A DNA stretch of 64,000 nucleotides from Ruminococcoides intestinihominis (GTDB taxonomy: Bacteria; Bacillota; Clostridia; Oscillospirales; Acutalibacteraceae): the NCBI RefSeq assembly GCF_040096285.1, contig NZ_JBBMEY010000006.1, positions 1 through 64,000 on the forward strand, read 5' to 3'. Below are positions 42,339-51,995 of this stretch, piece by piece (position 1 is the first letter of the stretch; each line of letters opens with the position of its first letter). The notes under the pieces were generated by a model, which saw nothing but the letters and a program-made list of their open reading frames with translations, searched no databases and was not told where the DNA came from. Made by a program: the position numbers and the translations under genes.

Positions 42339-42366
42339 AAAGGCCATCCAATACGGATAGCCTTTA
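42339..42366 (-). terminator. Terminator of the X25/FAMP-module gene
   Basis: AAAGGCCATCC (42339-42349) pairs with GGATAGCCTTT (42355-42365), with a G-U pair on the transcript, 19 bases past the stop. Confidence 0.65.
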
Positions 42367-42384
42367 AATGTTTTCTTGAACCGA

Positions 42385-42920
42385 TTATTTAACTGTAATT
42401 TTGCACTTAGCAGATTTTTTACTGCCGTCTTTTGCAGTAGCGTAAATAAAACAAGTACCTTTTTTCTTTGCAGTTACTTTACCTTTGCTATTAACTGTAG
42501 CAATCTTAGATTTTGATGTTGTCCATTTTACTGACTTAACATTAGCATTCTTTGGATAAGCAGTAGCTTTTAGTGTAACTGTTTTCTGTTTAGCTTTGCC
42601 CTTTACTTTTAGGATAGCTGAATTTCTGCTTAATTTAACAGATGTTACAGATTGCTTTACTGTTACCTTAATAGTTGCGTATTTATTGCTGCCATCAAGT
42701 GCCATTACTTTAATTGTAGCATAACCTCTACCCTTTGCAGTAATTTTACCACTTTGGTTTACTGTTGCTATCTTTGAGTTAGAAGTTGTCCACTTTAGCT
42801 TTTTGTTAGTTGCATTAGTTGGACTAACCTTAACTTTAACAGTTGCACTTCTGCCATTTAATAATGTAACAGATTTCTTACTTAATGAAACTTTAGTAAC
42901 TTTCTTTACTGTTGGTTTTG
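42385..42920 (-). repeat. C-terminal Ig cassette, copy 2
   Basis: Same cassette as 39364-39900, with only scattered base changes. Confidence 0.9.
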
Positions 42921-44763
42921 TTGGATTAGTAGGTTCGGCTTTAGGATTCACCTTTACTTTAAATGTATCTATATAGTCATAATGCTGTACAGTTACAGTT
43001 CTCTCACCTACTCTAGTAAGGTCATAATCTAATGTATAGTTTTCTACTACTTTGGAAGTACCATCCTTGTAATAAACAGTAACTTCAAGACCTGAAATAT
43101 CTAAACCTTCACCTTCAGTATATTCTGTTTTATTAGGTAGCTTTGTTACTGCAATTCTATCAATATTATTGACCTTTATTTTACAAGTTGTTACAACAGG
43201 TTCTTTATCATCAGGATTTTGTACTGAAATTGAAATTGTTGCATCACCAACACTTTTAGCAGTTACTTTACCGTCATTATCCACAGTTGCAACTTCCGGA
43301 TTACTTGAAGTCCACTTAATCTCTGCTTCTGTTCTAACATTTTCAAATGTAGGAACTAAGTAAACAAAATTGTCAACTGTAAGGTTAGCACTTCTTGTGT
43401 TAAGTTTTACATTAGTATTGTGAATTTCGTATGTAGAACCTTTTGATGTATCCCACTTACCGTCAGAATGTAGATAGTACCAATTACCTTTGTATAAATA
43501 ACCCGATGGGTCAACTGAAATTCTACTATTACTGTTAACAACATAAATCATATTGTCAAAGTTATCAACACCATCCGGATAAAGGTCACACTCTCCTGCT
43601 TTGTATCTATCCAGATTAATACTAAAAGTTTGTAAGTTCTTGTTATAATTAGGGTCATAATCGTTACCTAGTGGTCTTTTTTCAGAACCCTCAATACCGT
43701 TGGTAAATATAATATTATGTACATTCTCTGCAACATCAATGTAATAAACAACAGAATCATCATCTGTTTTAATAGAAGTAGGTCTCATTATGTAAGAATG
43801 TTGCTGGTCGTAACAAGCATCTTCACCACTCCACCAAAAAGCACAAGCAGTTGCATTGCTAAAATTAAACCACTTTTCTGGCATCGCAAAGAAATATCTC
43901 TTTGACTTATTGTTTATAGGACCTGTATAAGTACCACCTAAACTTGTAACAAATTTAGATTTTCTCATTTCAGGTGTTACTTTTTTATCATTTACATAAA
44001 CTCTAACCTTTAGCTTTGCAGTTAAAACAATTTTTACTGTTGAATTAGGTTCTGTGATTGTTAGTAAAGCATTTTCAGAACCGGGATCTTTCTCACCATA
44101 ATAAACATAGCCAGGTTCCCATTGACCATTAGTAGTTACATAAAATTCATATGGTGTACCGTCTGTCTTAGGGTTTACGCCTTTTAATGTAATCTCATAA
44201 GAACCATCTTGGTTCTTTGTCATCTTATTTATTTCATTATCTTTTTCCCAATCAATACCGTTACAAAGACCGGCTTCACCTGCAACATAATGGGTAGTTT
44301 CTGTTGGTACAACTTTACCCGGTGCATCTACACCATCAACAAGCACTTTTACAAAGCCATCTGTAATTACTTTACCGTCTTTGTTTCTGGTACCCTTCAA
44401 AGTTAAAATAATATCAACTGTTGAATTATCCATTGGTACGGAAAATTCAATATCTTGTGGGTTATTCTCACCAAGATTTGAACCGAAATTAACACTCCAA
44501 TCATGATCTTCTGTAACCTTGATTGAGTAACAATCTGACTTAGAAACATTTGTATATGTTTTCTTGTAAGTACCGTCCGACTGAATCACCATATCATCAG
44601 CTACAGTTGTTGGATCCCATTTTGCACCTAAAAACGGTGCATCACCTACAACTGTATAAGTATGAGTCTTATCAATTGTAGTAGCTGATACTGATAGCCC
44701 ACTAAAAATTGAACATACCATTAATAATGATAAAAACACACTAAAGAATTTATTTATTCTCAT
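42385..44763 (-). CDS. Secreted protein with X25-like modules, FAMP module, Big domains and Ig cassette
   Basis: 792 residues. Signal peptide (FFSVFLSLLMVCSIFSGLSV). Residues about 30-140 resemble the X25 module of amylopullulanases (VVGDAPFLGAKWDPTTVADD, then DHDWSVNFG), and about 155-265 is a related fold. Residues 275-455 are a module of unknown family with SKRYFFAMPEKWFNF, FWWSGEDAC and GNWYYLHSDGKW, shared with the protein at 54118-56298. Then come a Big_2 domain, a Big_3 domain (EYTEGEGLDISGLEVTVYY) and the shared Ig cassette. It looks like a starch-associated surface binder without a catalytic domain. ATG 44763 has GGAGGG upstream, held in the loop of a small hairpin (ATGTAG/CTACAT). 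Confidence 0.82.
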   Translation of the reverse strand: MRINKFFSVFLSLLMVCSIFSGLSVSATTIDKTHTYTVVGDAPFLGAKWDPTTVADDMVIQSDGTYKKTYTNVSKSDCYSIKVTEDHDWSVNFGSNLGENNPQDIEFSVPMDNSTVDIILTLKGTRNKDGKVITDGFVKVLVDGVDAPGKVVPTETTHYVAGEAGLCNGIDWEKDNEINKMTKNQDGSYEITLKGVNPKTDGTPYEFYVTTNGQWEPGYVYYGEKDPGSENALLTITEPNSTVKIVLTAKLKVRVYVNDKKVTPEMRKSKFVTSLGGTYTGPINNKSKRYFFAMPEKWFNFSNATACAFWWSGEDACYDQQHSYIMRPTSIKTDDDSVVYYIDVAENVHNIIFTNGIEGSEKRPLGNDYDPNYNKNLQTFSINLDRYKAGECDLYPDGVDNFDNMIYVVNSNSRISVDPSGYLYKGNWYYLHSDGKWDTSKGSTYEIHNTNVKLNTRSANLTVDNFVYLVPTFENVRTEAEIKWTSSNPEVATVDNDGKVTAKSVGDATISISVQNPDDKEPVVTTCKIKVNNIDRIAVTKLPNKTEYTEGEGLDISGLEVTVYYKDGTSKVVENYTLDYDLTRVGERTVTVQHYDYIDTFKVKVNPKAEPTNPTKPTVKKVTKVSLSKKSVTLLNGRSATVKVKVSPTNATNKKLKWTTSNSKIATVNQSGKITAKGRGYATIKVMALDGSNKYATIKVTVKQSVTSVKLSRNSAILKVKGKAKQKTVTLKATAYPKNANVKSVKWTTSKSKIATVNSKGKVTAKKKGTCFIYATAKDGSKKSAKCKITVK

Positions 44764-44901
44764 ATGTAGCCCTCCTACATTAATATAGTTATATTTTACC
44801 ATAATATAAAAACTTGTTCTACAATAATAATACACCAACATTCTTATAATGATTTATGCAATATGCTTAAACTTTTTGAACTATTTTTTAATAGTAAAAG
44901 A

Positions 44902-44934
44902 AAATCAGATGGCAATATAATCACCATCTGATTT
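44902..44934 (-). terminator. Terminator of the starch-binding protease gene
   Basis: AAATCAGATGG (44902-44912) pairs with CCATCTGATTT (44924-44934). TTTTCTTTT-rich tail on the minus strand. Confidence 0.8.
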
Positions 44935-44979
44935 CTTAATTGTATATATTCTGTTTTATATGAGGAATGTAAAAAAGTA

Positions 44980-47900
44980 TTAGTCTGCAATCTTAGTCAT
45001 ATTACCATTTGAGAAAGTATATGTACCTTTTTCAAAATGATAGTTCTGACCGTTTCTGCTATCCCAACTACCGTTACCGTTGTTAAAGCAAACATTTGCA
45101 TAAGTTGAAGTACCTAGGTCAATTGTATACTTATGAGTATAACCTGTCTTTTCGTTAGTTGAAGTCATTTTGTTACCAGGAGCATCAGTCCAAGAGCCAT
45201 TACCTACCTGATAATGAATATATGGAGTTGAGTAACCCTTGTAGTAGATTGTTACTACATTTTCTGAAGCTTTGTCTACTGTAACTTCAATTGATCTGCC
45301 GGCAATATACTTACCATTGTGCTTAATTTGTAATAGCATTGTATATTTTCCTGCTTCCTTAGGTGTCCAGTTAGCAGTTCTGTCGCTATTTGTTGTAAGT
45401 GTTTCTGTCTTGTTATCTTTAGTTACCGTATAAGTATAATCGTGATATGTAACAAGTGATGATAGATTCTTAATATCAGCACTAAATTTAACTATATCAT
45501 TTACTTTTACTGTACTACTGCTAATATTTAAATTATCAATACAAGCTTGAGCAACATAAATACTTTTTGTAACGGTTACTGTTGCACCGGTAGCGTCCTT
45601 AACTGTTACTTCATAGTTATAGTTACCAATATATTCAGGAATAACTGTAAAAGTATTCTTAGTTGAAAATGGCTGTAAAACAGTTCTTGTATTGTACTGG
45701 TTCATTGCAAATTCATACTGATATGGTGCTTTACCACCTGATACATTAACTGACATATTAACATTATCACAGAAAGGAACTGAACCTGTGTTTGAATTAA
45801 TGTTAAATTGGTTTATCTTTAGAGGTTGTTTCTCTGCAACTGTAACAGTTTTTTCAGCCATTACATAATTAGTTGAGCCATAGCTTTCTTTTGAATAAAC
45901 TCTAACCCTATAAGTACCGGATTTGTTAAACTGCCATAAACAACTACTGGCACCTGCATAGTCATAAATTGTAACTTCGTGATTGTTTGAATCTAAATAT
46001 GTGAATTTACTTACAGCATTGGAAGTAGCATTTTTTAATTTAACTTTCATATCTATAAAATCACCAACAGTGATTTTTCCATCAGCCGGAGTAATATCAA
46101 ATGATTCAATACCGAATTTATCATCTTCTACCGGAGTAATTACACCATTCTTAAACGTGTATGTACCCTTGTTGAAACGATAGTTTCTACCATTGTTGCT
46201 GTCCCAATTACCGTTGCCGTCATTGAAACATACATTTGCGTAATTCTTATCGCCAAGGTTAATTACGTACTTATGTGAATAACCGTCTTTTTCGTTAGTT
46301 GCAATCATTTTGTAACCCGGTGCGTTAGTCCAAGAACCATTTTCTACCTGATAGTGAATGTATGGAGAATAATAACCAACATAGTAAATTACAACTAGAT
46401 TATCAGTTGTGTCTTTCTTATTAACAACATAGTTCACTGTCTTTGTTGCAGACTGACCGGACATATCACCCATATTACAAGTGATTGTATAATTACCGGC
46501 TTCAGTTGGTGTCCAATCTACTGAAGCATTGTATGGATCTTCCAGAGTTTCTACAACATTTCCATCTTTCTTAATCTCATATTTCAGATAATTATATCTG
46601 CCATACTTTGATTGAGAATATTCAATATCTGCCTTAATATTAATCTTTGTACCAACATACTGTGGAGAAGTTGGTGAAGTAACAATATTTTTGATTGTTA
46701 ATGTATTTACCTTAATTGGCTTAAATGTTTTTGTTAGAGTCTTACCATCAGCATCTGTTACCTTAGCAAATACTGTGATATCACCACCCTTTTTTGCATA
46801 GAAGTAATAAGAAGAGTTAGTAGTTTTTTCTGTCTTTGTATTACCGTCTTGAGTGTAACCAAACTCATATGTATATGGAGTTTTACCACCAGATGCTGTA
46901 ATATAGCAACTAACATAACCGTTTACACATGTTGAATCACTAGGTGACACTTCTGCATTATCGATTTTAAATTCTTTCTTTGGTGAAACTATAACAGTCT
47001 TTTCAGCCATTACATAATCTTTTGCATTATAACTTTCTTTTGAATAAACTCTAACTTTATAAGCACCGGCTTCACTAGTCTGCCATGAACAACCACTGAC
47101 ACTCGCATAGTCATAAATTGTATATTCTTTATTGTTTGAATCTAAATATGTGAATTTACTTACAGCACCGGAAGTAGCATTCTTTAGTTTAACCTTCATT
47201 TCTACTGAGTCACCAGCAGTAATGTTGCCATCTTCAGGAGTTAGATCAAATGACTCAATCTTAAGTTTCTTTTCTGCTACAAATACGGTCTTTTCAGCCA
47301 TTACATAACTAGTTGAGCCATAGCTTTCTTTTGAATAAACTCTAACCCTATAAGTACCGGATTTGTTAAACTGCCATGAACAACCACTGACACTCGCATA
47401 GTCATAAATTGTATATTCTTTATTGTTTGAATCTAAATATGTGAATTTACTTACAGCACCGGAAGTAGCATTCTTAAGTGTTACTTTCATTGAAACATAA
47501 TCACCTGCTTCAATTTTACCATCTGCCGGAGTAATATCGAATGACTTAATGCCAAAATTATTATCAACTTCAATTGGTGTAATTACACCATTTTTAAATG
47601 TATATGTGCCCTTTTTAAACTTATAGTTTTGACCGTTTTTACTATCCCAATTATTATTACCATCATTGAAACAAACATTAGCATAGTCTGATGTACCTAG
47701 GTCAATTGTATATGTATGTGTGTAACCATCAACTGTTGTATCAGGTGTCATTGCTTTACCCGGTACTGTAGTCCAGTTACCATCACCTACCTGATAATGG
47801 ATATATGGTGATGAGTAACCTTTGTAGTAAATTGTTACTGCATTCTTATCAGGAGTAGTACCGCCACCATTTACAGTAATATCTTTTGAATTACCATTTA

Positions 47901-49422
47901 ATTTTACTGTACCGTTTAAATCTGACTTATATGTTTTATTATTGTTATTATCTACAATCTTAACATCTGATACAGATAGTGTACTGTCATTATTATCTGT
48001 GTCCTGAAAACTAAATGTCCAAGTATAATCCTCTACATTATTAGAATTCAAGTTTTCAACTATACTGTTTAAATCGTATGTAAATGTACCCTTAGCTTCT
48101 GTTTTTGTACCATCAAAGGAGTAATCATTATTTACATAATAATTACTATATGTTTCAAATGGTTCAGCATAAGATGAATAAGTAACACCAGAGTTTTTGT
48201 TTTTAGCAGTAATTTTAATTTCTATATCATTACGGCTCTTTGAACTTAGTGTATATTCTAAATTAATATTTGAACAATCAGATACCGGCTTTACAGATAT
48301 TCTTGCTATATCATTAATACAATTAGCTCTTACTCTATTTGATAAAACTGTACTATTATTTACTGATGAAGTTCTATTGATTGAATCATAAGAAATCCAA
48401 ATATATCCGTTATTCATCCAATCATCACCCCAAGAGTTTGCTACCTTGAAAGCACCCTTTTCGCCTTCTTGTACCTTACCATCTTCATTAATATCATACC
48501 AAATGTCATCATCATAACCAACAATAGTCATACGATGACCACCTCTTGTTGACACAAGATAAGGTACTATATACTGTCCGGCATACTTTGTATTTTCCGG
48601 TACTTGACTATTCTTTTGAATTATTCCATAAGTAAATCCGTATGATGCATGTGTTGAAAAAGTAAGTACTTCCCCATTAATAAGTGCAGTCTTAACTGTG
48701 TCTAGATTGCTACTTTTAGAATTTGTAATAGGTGTTTCACCATCACCTGTTGAAATATAACTATAACTACTTAACTTATATTTCTGTGCTTCGTCAAAAG
48801 CCTCTTTTGTAACTGTCCATTTTGCAGGATCTGTAATATTGGGTGAATTTTTAATTGTAGGTGCACCAATATTTCTTAAAACACTATATGTAGCACTATC
48901 ATATGAACCAATATCATCACTAAAGTTAGTGAAATTATATGTCCATAAAGGTGAAAAGCTATTTTCATAAGTAGCAGTTCTGTTAAGTTTTTTATTTTGA
49001 GTATAACTAAACTGATAGTATGTTTCTGCCCATGCAACACAAGAACCTACACTGCCTTGGCTCTTAATTGGTGGGAAATACTTACTTTGGCTATTATCCA
49101 CCTTTGAAGGTAAATCACTGTCACCATCAAGTGCCTGAGCCTTAGCTTTAGCCTTTGTTGTACCTTCTTCCTTAGCAACAATTGAATAATACTGATTTTC
49201 GCTACTAATTGTAGGAGCATTATCATCATCACTTTTACCTAGGTCACCTGTACCGAACTTTTGACCATCAACATCAACTACTGTTGAATTTTTGTTGACA
49301 TCTGTAGCTTGTGTATTATTTGTTTTATTTTCAGTTGCAAATGCAGTTAGAACTGAAAAACTTGACACTGTCATCAATACACATAACAATACAGATAACG
49401 CTTTCATTGTTTGTTTTCTCAA
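44980..49422 (-). CDS. Secreted papain-family protease with three starch-binding modules
   Basis: 1480 residues, exported (signal MKALSVLLCVLMTVSSFSVL). The C1-type peptidase (about 80-365) has Gln/Cys in IKSQGSVGSCVAWAETYY, His in GGHRMTIVGYDDD and Asn in FKVANSWGDDW. Three modules at about 530-615, 1010-1095 and 1395-1480 each carry IYYKGYSSPYIHYQVG-like starts, a W-x-x-x-P-G-x-x-M segment and NVCFNDGNNNWDSKNGQNY; these fit starch-binding CBM25/26. Between them lie Ig-like repeats such as FDITPADGKIEAGD, with three close copies. The start is TTG 49422, seven bases after GGGAGG; the ATG at 49437 overlaps that site. Tethering a protease to starch suggests attack on granule-embedded plant protein or processing of surface starch enzymes. 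Confidence 0.9.
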   Translation of the reverse strand: MRKQTMKALSVLLCVLMTVSSFSVLTAFATENKTNNTQATDVNKNSTVVDVDGQKFGTGDLGKSDDDNAPTISSENQYYSIVAKEEGTTKAKAKAQALDGDSDLPSKVDNSQSKYFPPIKSQGSVGSCVAWAETYYQFSYTQNKKLNRTATYENSFSPLWTYNFTNFSDDIGSYDSATYSVLRNIGAPTIKNSPNITDPAKWTVTKEAFDEAQKYKLSSYSYISTGDGETPITNSKSSNLDTVKTALINGEVLTFSTHASYGFTYGIIQKNSQVPENTKYAGQYIVPYLVSTRGGHRMTIVGYDDDIWYDINEDGKVQEGEKGAFKVANSWGDDWMNNGYIWISYDSINRTSSVNNSTVLSNRVRANCINDIARISVKPVSDCSNINLEYTLSSKSRNDIEIKITAKNKNSGVTYSSYAEPFETYSNYYVNNDYSFDGTKTEAKGTFTYDLNSIVENLNSNNVEDYTWTFSFQDTDNNDSTLSVSDVKIVDNNNNKTYKSDLNGTVKLNGNSKDITVNGGGTTPDKNAVTIYYKGYSSPYIHYQVGDGNWTTVPGKAMTPDTTVDGYTHTYTIDLGTSDYANVCFNDGNNNWDSKNGQNYKFKKGTYTFKNGVITPIEVDNNFGIKSFDITPADGKIEAGDYVSMKVTLKNATSGAVSKFTYLDSNNKEYTIYDYASVSGCSWQFNKSGTYRVRVYSKESYGSTSYVMAEKTVFVAEKKLKIESFDLTPEDGNITAGDSVEMKVKLKNATSGAVSKFTYLDSNNKEYTIYDYASVSGCSWQTSEAGAYKVRVYSKESYNAKDYVMAEKTVIVSPKKEFKIDNAEVSPSDSTCVNGYVSCYITASGGKTPYTYEFGYTQDGNTKTEKTTNSSYYFYAKKGGDITVFAKVTDADGKTLTKTFKPIKVNTLTIKNIVTSPTSPQYVGTKINIKADIEYSQSKYGRYNYLKYEIKKDGNVVETLEDPYNASVDWTPTEAGNYTITCNMGDMSGQSATKTVNYVVNKKDTTDNLVVIYYVGYYSPYIHYQVENGSWTNAPGYKMIATNEKDGYSHKYVINLGDKNYANVCFNDGNGNWDSNNGRNYRFNKGTYTFKNGVITPVEDDKFGIESFDITPADGKITVGDFIDMKVKLKNATSNAVSKFTYLDSNNHEVTIYDYAGASSCLWQFNKSGTYRVRVYSKESYGSTNYVMAEKTVTVAEKQPLKINQFNINSNTGSVPFCDNVNMSVNVSGGKAPYQYEFAMNQYNTRTVLQPFSTKNTFTVIPEYIGNYNYEVTVKDATGATVTVTKSIYVAQACIDNLNISSSTVKVNDIVKFSADIKNLSSLVTYHDYTYTVTKDNKTETLTTNSDRTANWTPKEAGKYTMLLQIKHNGKYIAGRSIEVTVDKASENVVTIYYKGYSTPYIHYQVGNGSWTDAPGNKMTSTNEKTGYTHKYTIDLGTSTYANVCFNNGNGSWDSRNGQNYHFEKGTYTFSNGNMTKIAD

Positions 49423-49489
49423 TTTTCTTCCTCCCATTTGTAGCTTTTGCTACATTTTAGAATTTGTTTTTATACAAATTTCACAATCA

Positions 49490-49518
49490 ATTATAGTACG
49501 TTTTCGAACTTTTTACAA
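49490..49518 (-). promoter_or_regulatory. Promoter of the starch-binding protease gene
   Basis: TTGTAA (49513-49518), 17-bp spacer, TATAAT (49490-49495) on the minus strand. A perfect GTAGC/GCTAC leader hairpin (49440-49453) precedes the ribosome site. Confidence 0.68.
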
Positions 49519-49834
49519 CTAAAATTGAGCAAAAATAAACTTTTCTATAATAAACACTATATTTATTTCAATTCACTTATAGATTTATGTACATTTTTAT
49601 TTTGCAATCTTTTATTTATCAAAAAGTTGTACAAAACATTTCCATATTGTTTGTTTTAAATATCAATATATCATAATTAAAATATAGATATGTCGAATAG
49701 TATATATGTCCAACTAATTTATTTAGTAATAAATTTGCTAAAAATATACAATCACTATAAATACCGTACAGAAAAAAACATAAATATAAACTTTATTTAA
49801 TGTAAAAGTACTTTAATTATACAAGGTACAATGA
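49519..49834. other. AT-rich divergent intergenic region
   Basis: No gene, riboswitch or strong hairpin is visible between the protease promoter and the ade promoter. I looked for a purine riboswitch in front of ade and see none. Confidence 0.5.
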
Positions 49835-49840
49835 TATAAT
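49812..49840 (+). promoter_or_regulatory. Probable promoter of ade
   Basis: TATAAT (49835-49840) with a weak TTTAAT (49812-49817) at 17-bp spacing. The start follows after about 30 bases. Confidence 0.45.
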
Positions 49841-49876
49841 TAATTTAAAGATTTATCTTTGAAAGGTGGTGCTATT

Positions 49877-51604
49877 ATGGCAGAAACATATGAACAAAAG
49901 ATTGAAAGAAAATTGAAAGTTAAGCAACAAGTTATTGCAGTTGCATCCGGCAGAGAAAAAGCTGACCTTGTACTGAAAAATGCAACATATCTAAATGTAT
50001 TTTCTAATGAATTTTTAGTAGGTGACATTGCAGTTTCTAACGGTCTAATTGCCGGTATTGGAAAATATAACGGTAAAGTTGAAGTTGATGTTAGGGGCAA
50101 AATTGTATTACCCGGATTTATTGATGCACATATTCACCTAGAAAGCTCAATGGTATCTCCTACCGAATTTGCAAAGGCTGTTATCTCTCACGGTACAACT
50201 ACTGTTATTACTGACCCACATGAAATTGCAAATGTTATGGGAACTGATGGCATTGAATATATGATTGAGGCTACAAGTAATTTGCCTTTAGATTTTCACT
50301 TTATGTTGCCGTCTTGTGTACCGGCTACTGAAATTGATGAAAGTGGTGCAGTTCTTGAATACAATGACATTGATAAATATTTTGAACACAAAAAAGTTCT
50401 TGGTCTTGCTGAAATGATGAACTATGTTGGTGTTATAAATGGTGACAGTAAAGTAGTTTCAAAGATTATTACATCTCAAGCACACCACAAAAAAATTGAT
50501 GGTCATGCACCTGAGCTTTCCGGTAATGACCTTAATGCATATATTTCAGCAGGTGTATATTCTGACCATGAATGTTCAACCTTTGAAAATGCTCTTGAGA
50601 AATTACAAAAAGGTCAATTCATTATGATTAGAGAAGGTACTGCTGCTCACAACCTAAAAGCACTAATGCCTTTACTTAATAACAAATACTATGCAAGGTG
50701 TATGTTTGCTACTGATGACAAGCACCCAAATGATTTATTATATGGTGGCCACATTGACTACATAGTTAAAGAGGCAATCAGAAATGGTGCTAATCCTATT
50801 ATTGCACTAAAGGTTGCAACCCATCATGCAGCAAGATACTTTTTACTTAACAATAAAGGTGCTATTGCCTCAGGTTACTTAGCTGATATAGTAGTGGTAA
50901 ACAACATTAGGGACTTTGACATTCAGCAAGTTTATAAAAGAGGTAAACTAGTATTTGACGGTAAAAAGGTTATTGACTTCCCTACTCCTACTATTGAAAG
51001 TAGATTAGTAGAGAAATGCCACAAAACTTTCCACCTTGACAAAGTTACACCTGAAAGTTTTGATATTAAAGGTGATTTAGGATTGATAGGTTTAATCAGT
51101 GGTGAACTGCTAACAAAAAATCTCGGTACTGCTAACCATATTGATGTTGAAAATGATATACTAAAAATTGCTTGTGTTGAACGACACAAAAACACAAACC
51201 ACATTGGCGTAGGATATGTTAAGGGTTATTCCTTAAAGTCAGGTGCAGTTGCTACTTCTATTGCTCACGACTCACACAACATTATTACAGTAGGTTGTAG
51301 TGACTCTGATATTGCAATTGCAGTTAACGCAATTAAGGATAATAACGGTGGTATTGTTGTGGTTGAAAATGGTGAAATCAAAGCATTACTGGAATTACCT
51401 ATTGCCGGTTTAATGTCGGAAGAACCATTAAAAGTAGTTAATGATAAACTTGAAAAAGCAAAAGCCTCTGCTTATAGCTTAGGTGTTAGCAAAAATATTG
51501 ACCCGTTTATGACACTTTCATTTATCAGCTTACCTGTTATCCCATCACTTAGAATCACTACTAAAGGTGTTTTTGATGTTGATAAATGGAAAATTGTTGA
51601 ATAA
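49877..51604 (+). CDS. ade: Adenine deaminase
   Basis: Converts adenine to hypoxanthine and ammonia for purine salvage. 575 residues of the amidohydrolase AdeC type: GKIVLPGFIDAHIHLESSMV with the metal-binding H-x-H, TTTVITDPHEIANVMG, PSCVPATEIDESGA, KKIDGHAPELSGNDLNAYIS, SDHECSTFENALEKL and TDDKHPNDLL. The C-terminal domain has VGVGYVKGY-type and IAHDSHNIITVG motifs, the latter typical of the group. The frame opens at 49859, but AAAGGTGG precedes ATG 49877. It is the only plus-strand gene among about 30 kb of minus-strand genes, with its own promoter and terminator. Confidence 0.96.
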   Translation: MAETYEQKIERKLKVKQQVIAVASGREKADLVLKNATYLNVFSNEFLVGDIAVSNGLIAGIGKYNGKVEVDVRGKIVLPGFIDAHIHLESSMVSPTEFAKAVISHGTTTVITDPHEIANVMGTDGIEYMIEATSNLPLDFHFMLPSCVPATEIDESGAVLEYNDIDKYFEHKKVLGLAEMMNYVGVINGDSKVVSKIITSQAHHKKIDGHAPELSGNDLNAYISAGVYSDHECSTFENALEKLQKGQFIMIREGTAAHNLKALMPLLNNKYYARCMFATDDKHPNDLLYGGHIDYIVKEAIRNGANPIIALKVATHHAARYFLLNNKGAIASGYLADIVVVNNIRDFDIQQVYKRGKLVFDGKKVIDFPTPTIESRLVEKCHKTFHLDKVTPESFDIKGDLGLIGLISGELLTKNLGTANHIDVENDILKIACVERHKNTNHIGVGYVKGYSLKSGAVATSIAHDSHNIITVGCSDSDIAIAVNAIKDNNGGIVVVENGEIKALLELPIAGLMSEEPLKVVNDKLEKAKASAYSLGVSKNIDPFMTLSFISLPVIPSLRITTKGVFDVDKWKIVE

Positions 51605-51624
51605 AAAAATTAATATAATATACA

Positions 51625-51659
51625 AAATAGTCACTACAAATTGTAGTGGCTATTTTTTA
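51625..51659 (+). terminator. Terminator of ade
   Basis: AATAGTCACTACAA pairs with TTGTAGTGGCTATT, followed by TTTTAG, 22 bases past the stop. Confidence 0.82.
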
Positions 51660-51689
51660 GTATTAACTAGGAATAATGATTATTACTTT

Positions 51690-51725
51690 AAAAGCTGACA
51701 CTACACAATGTAATGTCAGCTTTTG
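51690..51725 (+). terminator. GCTGACA-family hairpin, second copy
   Basis: AAAAGCTGACA pairs with TGTCAGCTTTT. Same family as 39316-39347 and 51958-51995. It may back up the ade terminator. Confidence 0.6.
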
Positions 51726-51766
51726 TATATGGTAAATTAATCATCATACAATATTTATAAACTTAT

Positions 51767-51888
51767 AATATGCATATTAGGTAATATATTTTATGCAAGA
51801 ATTGCGTAAAAATATCAAAAGTAATATGCAACTTTTGCGTATATTATTTTAAAACTTTACGCAATAATTGCATAAAACAGTTGCATAT
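51767..51888. repeat. Array of three 19-bp dyads with 33-bp period
   Basis: Dyads: TTATGCAA-GAA-TTGCGTAA (51791-51809), ATATGCAA-CTT-TTGCGTAT (51824-51842) and TTACGCAA-TAA-TTGCATAA (51857-51875). Their centres are at 51800, 51833 and 51866, exactly 33 bp apart. A palindrome AATATGCATATT (51767-51778) and a half site TTGCATAT (51881-51888) flank them. The sequence between dyads is not repeated. No promoter is evident. This looks like a regular protein-binding array. Confidence 0.7.
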
Positions 51889-51957
51889 CAATAAAATACG
51901 ATATTCCGGGAATTTTAGAAATTCTACATAATAATATAAAAAGTTAATTTTACATAA

Positions 51958-51995
51958 GCAAAAGCTGGCACTATAAAAAGTGTCAGCTTTTGTTT
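51958..51995. terminator. GCTGACA-family hairpin, third copy
   Basis: AAAAGCTGGCACT pairs with AGTGTCAGCTTTT with one mismatch. The remaining sequence to 52221 is AT-rich, and I see nothing else in it. Confidence 0.6.

Noticed and set aside
49700..49876. Purine riboswitch before ade
   Set aside because: No three-way-junction consensus or matching loops; the leader after the likely promoter is too short.
51791..51876. Short CRISPR array
   Set aside because: The repeated unit is a 19-bp dyad with only 14 bases between, below CRISPR repeat and spacer lengths, and there are no cas genes.
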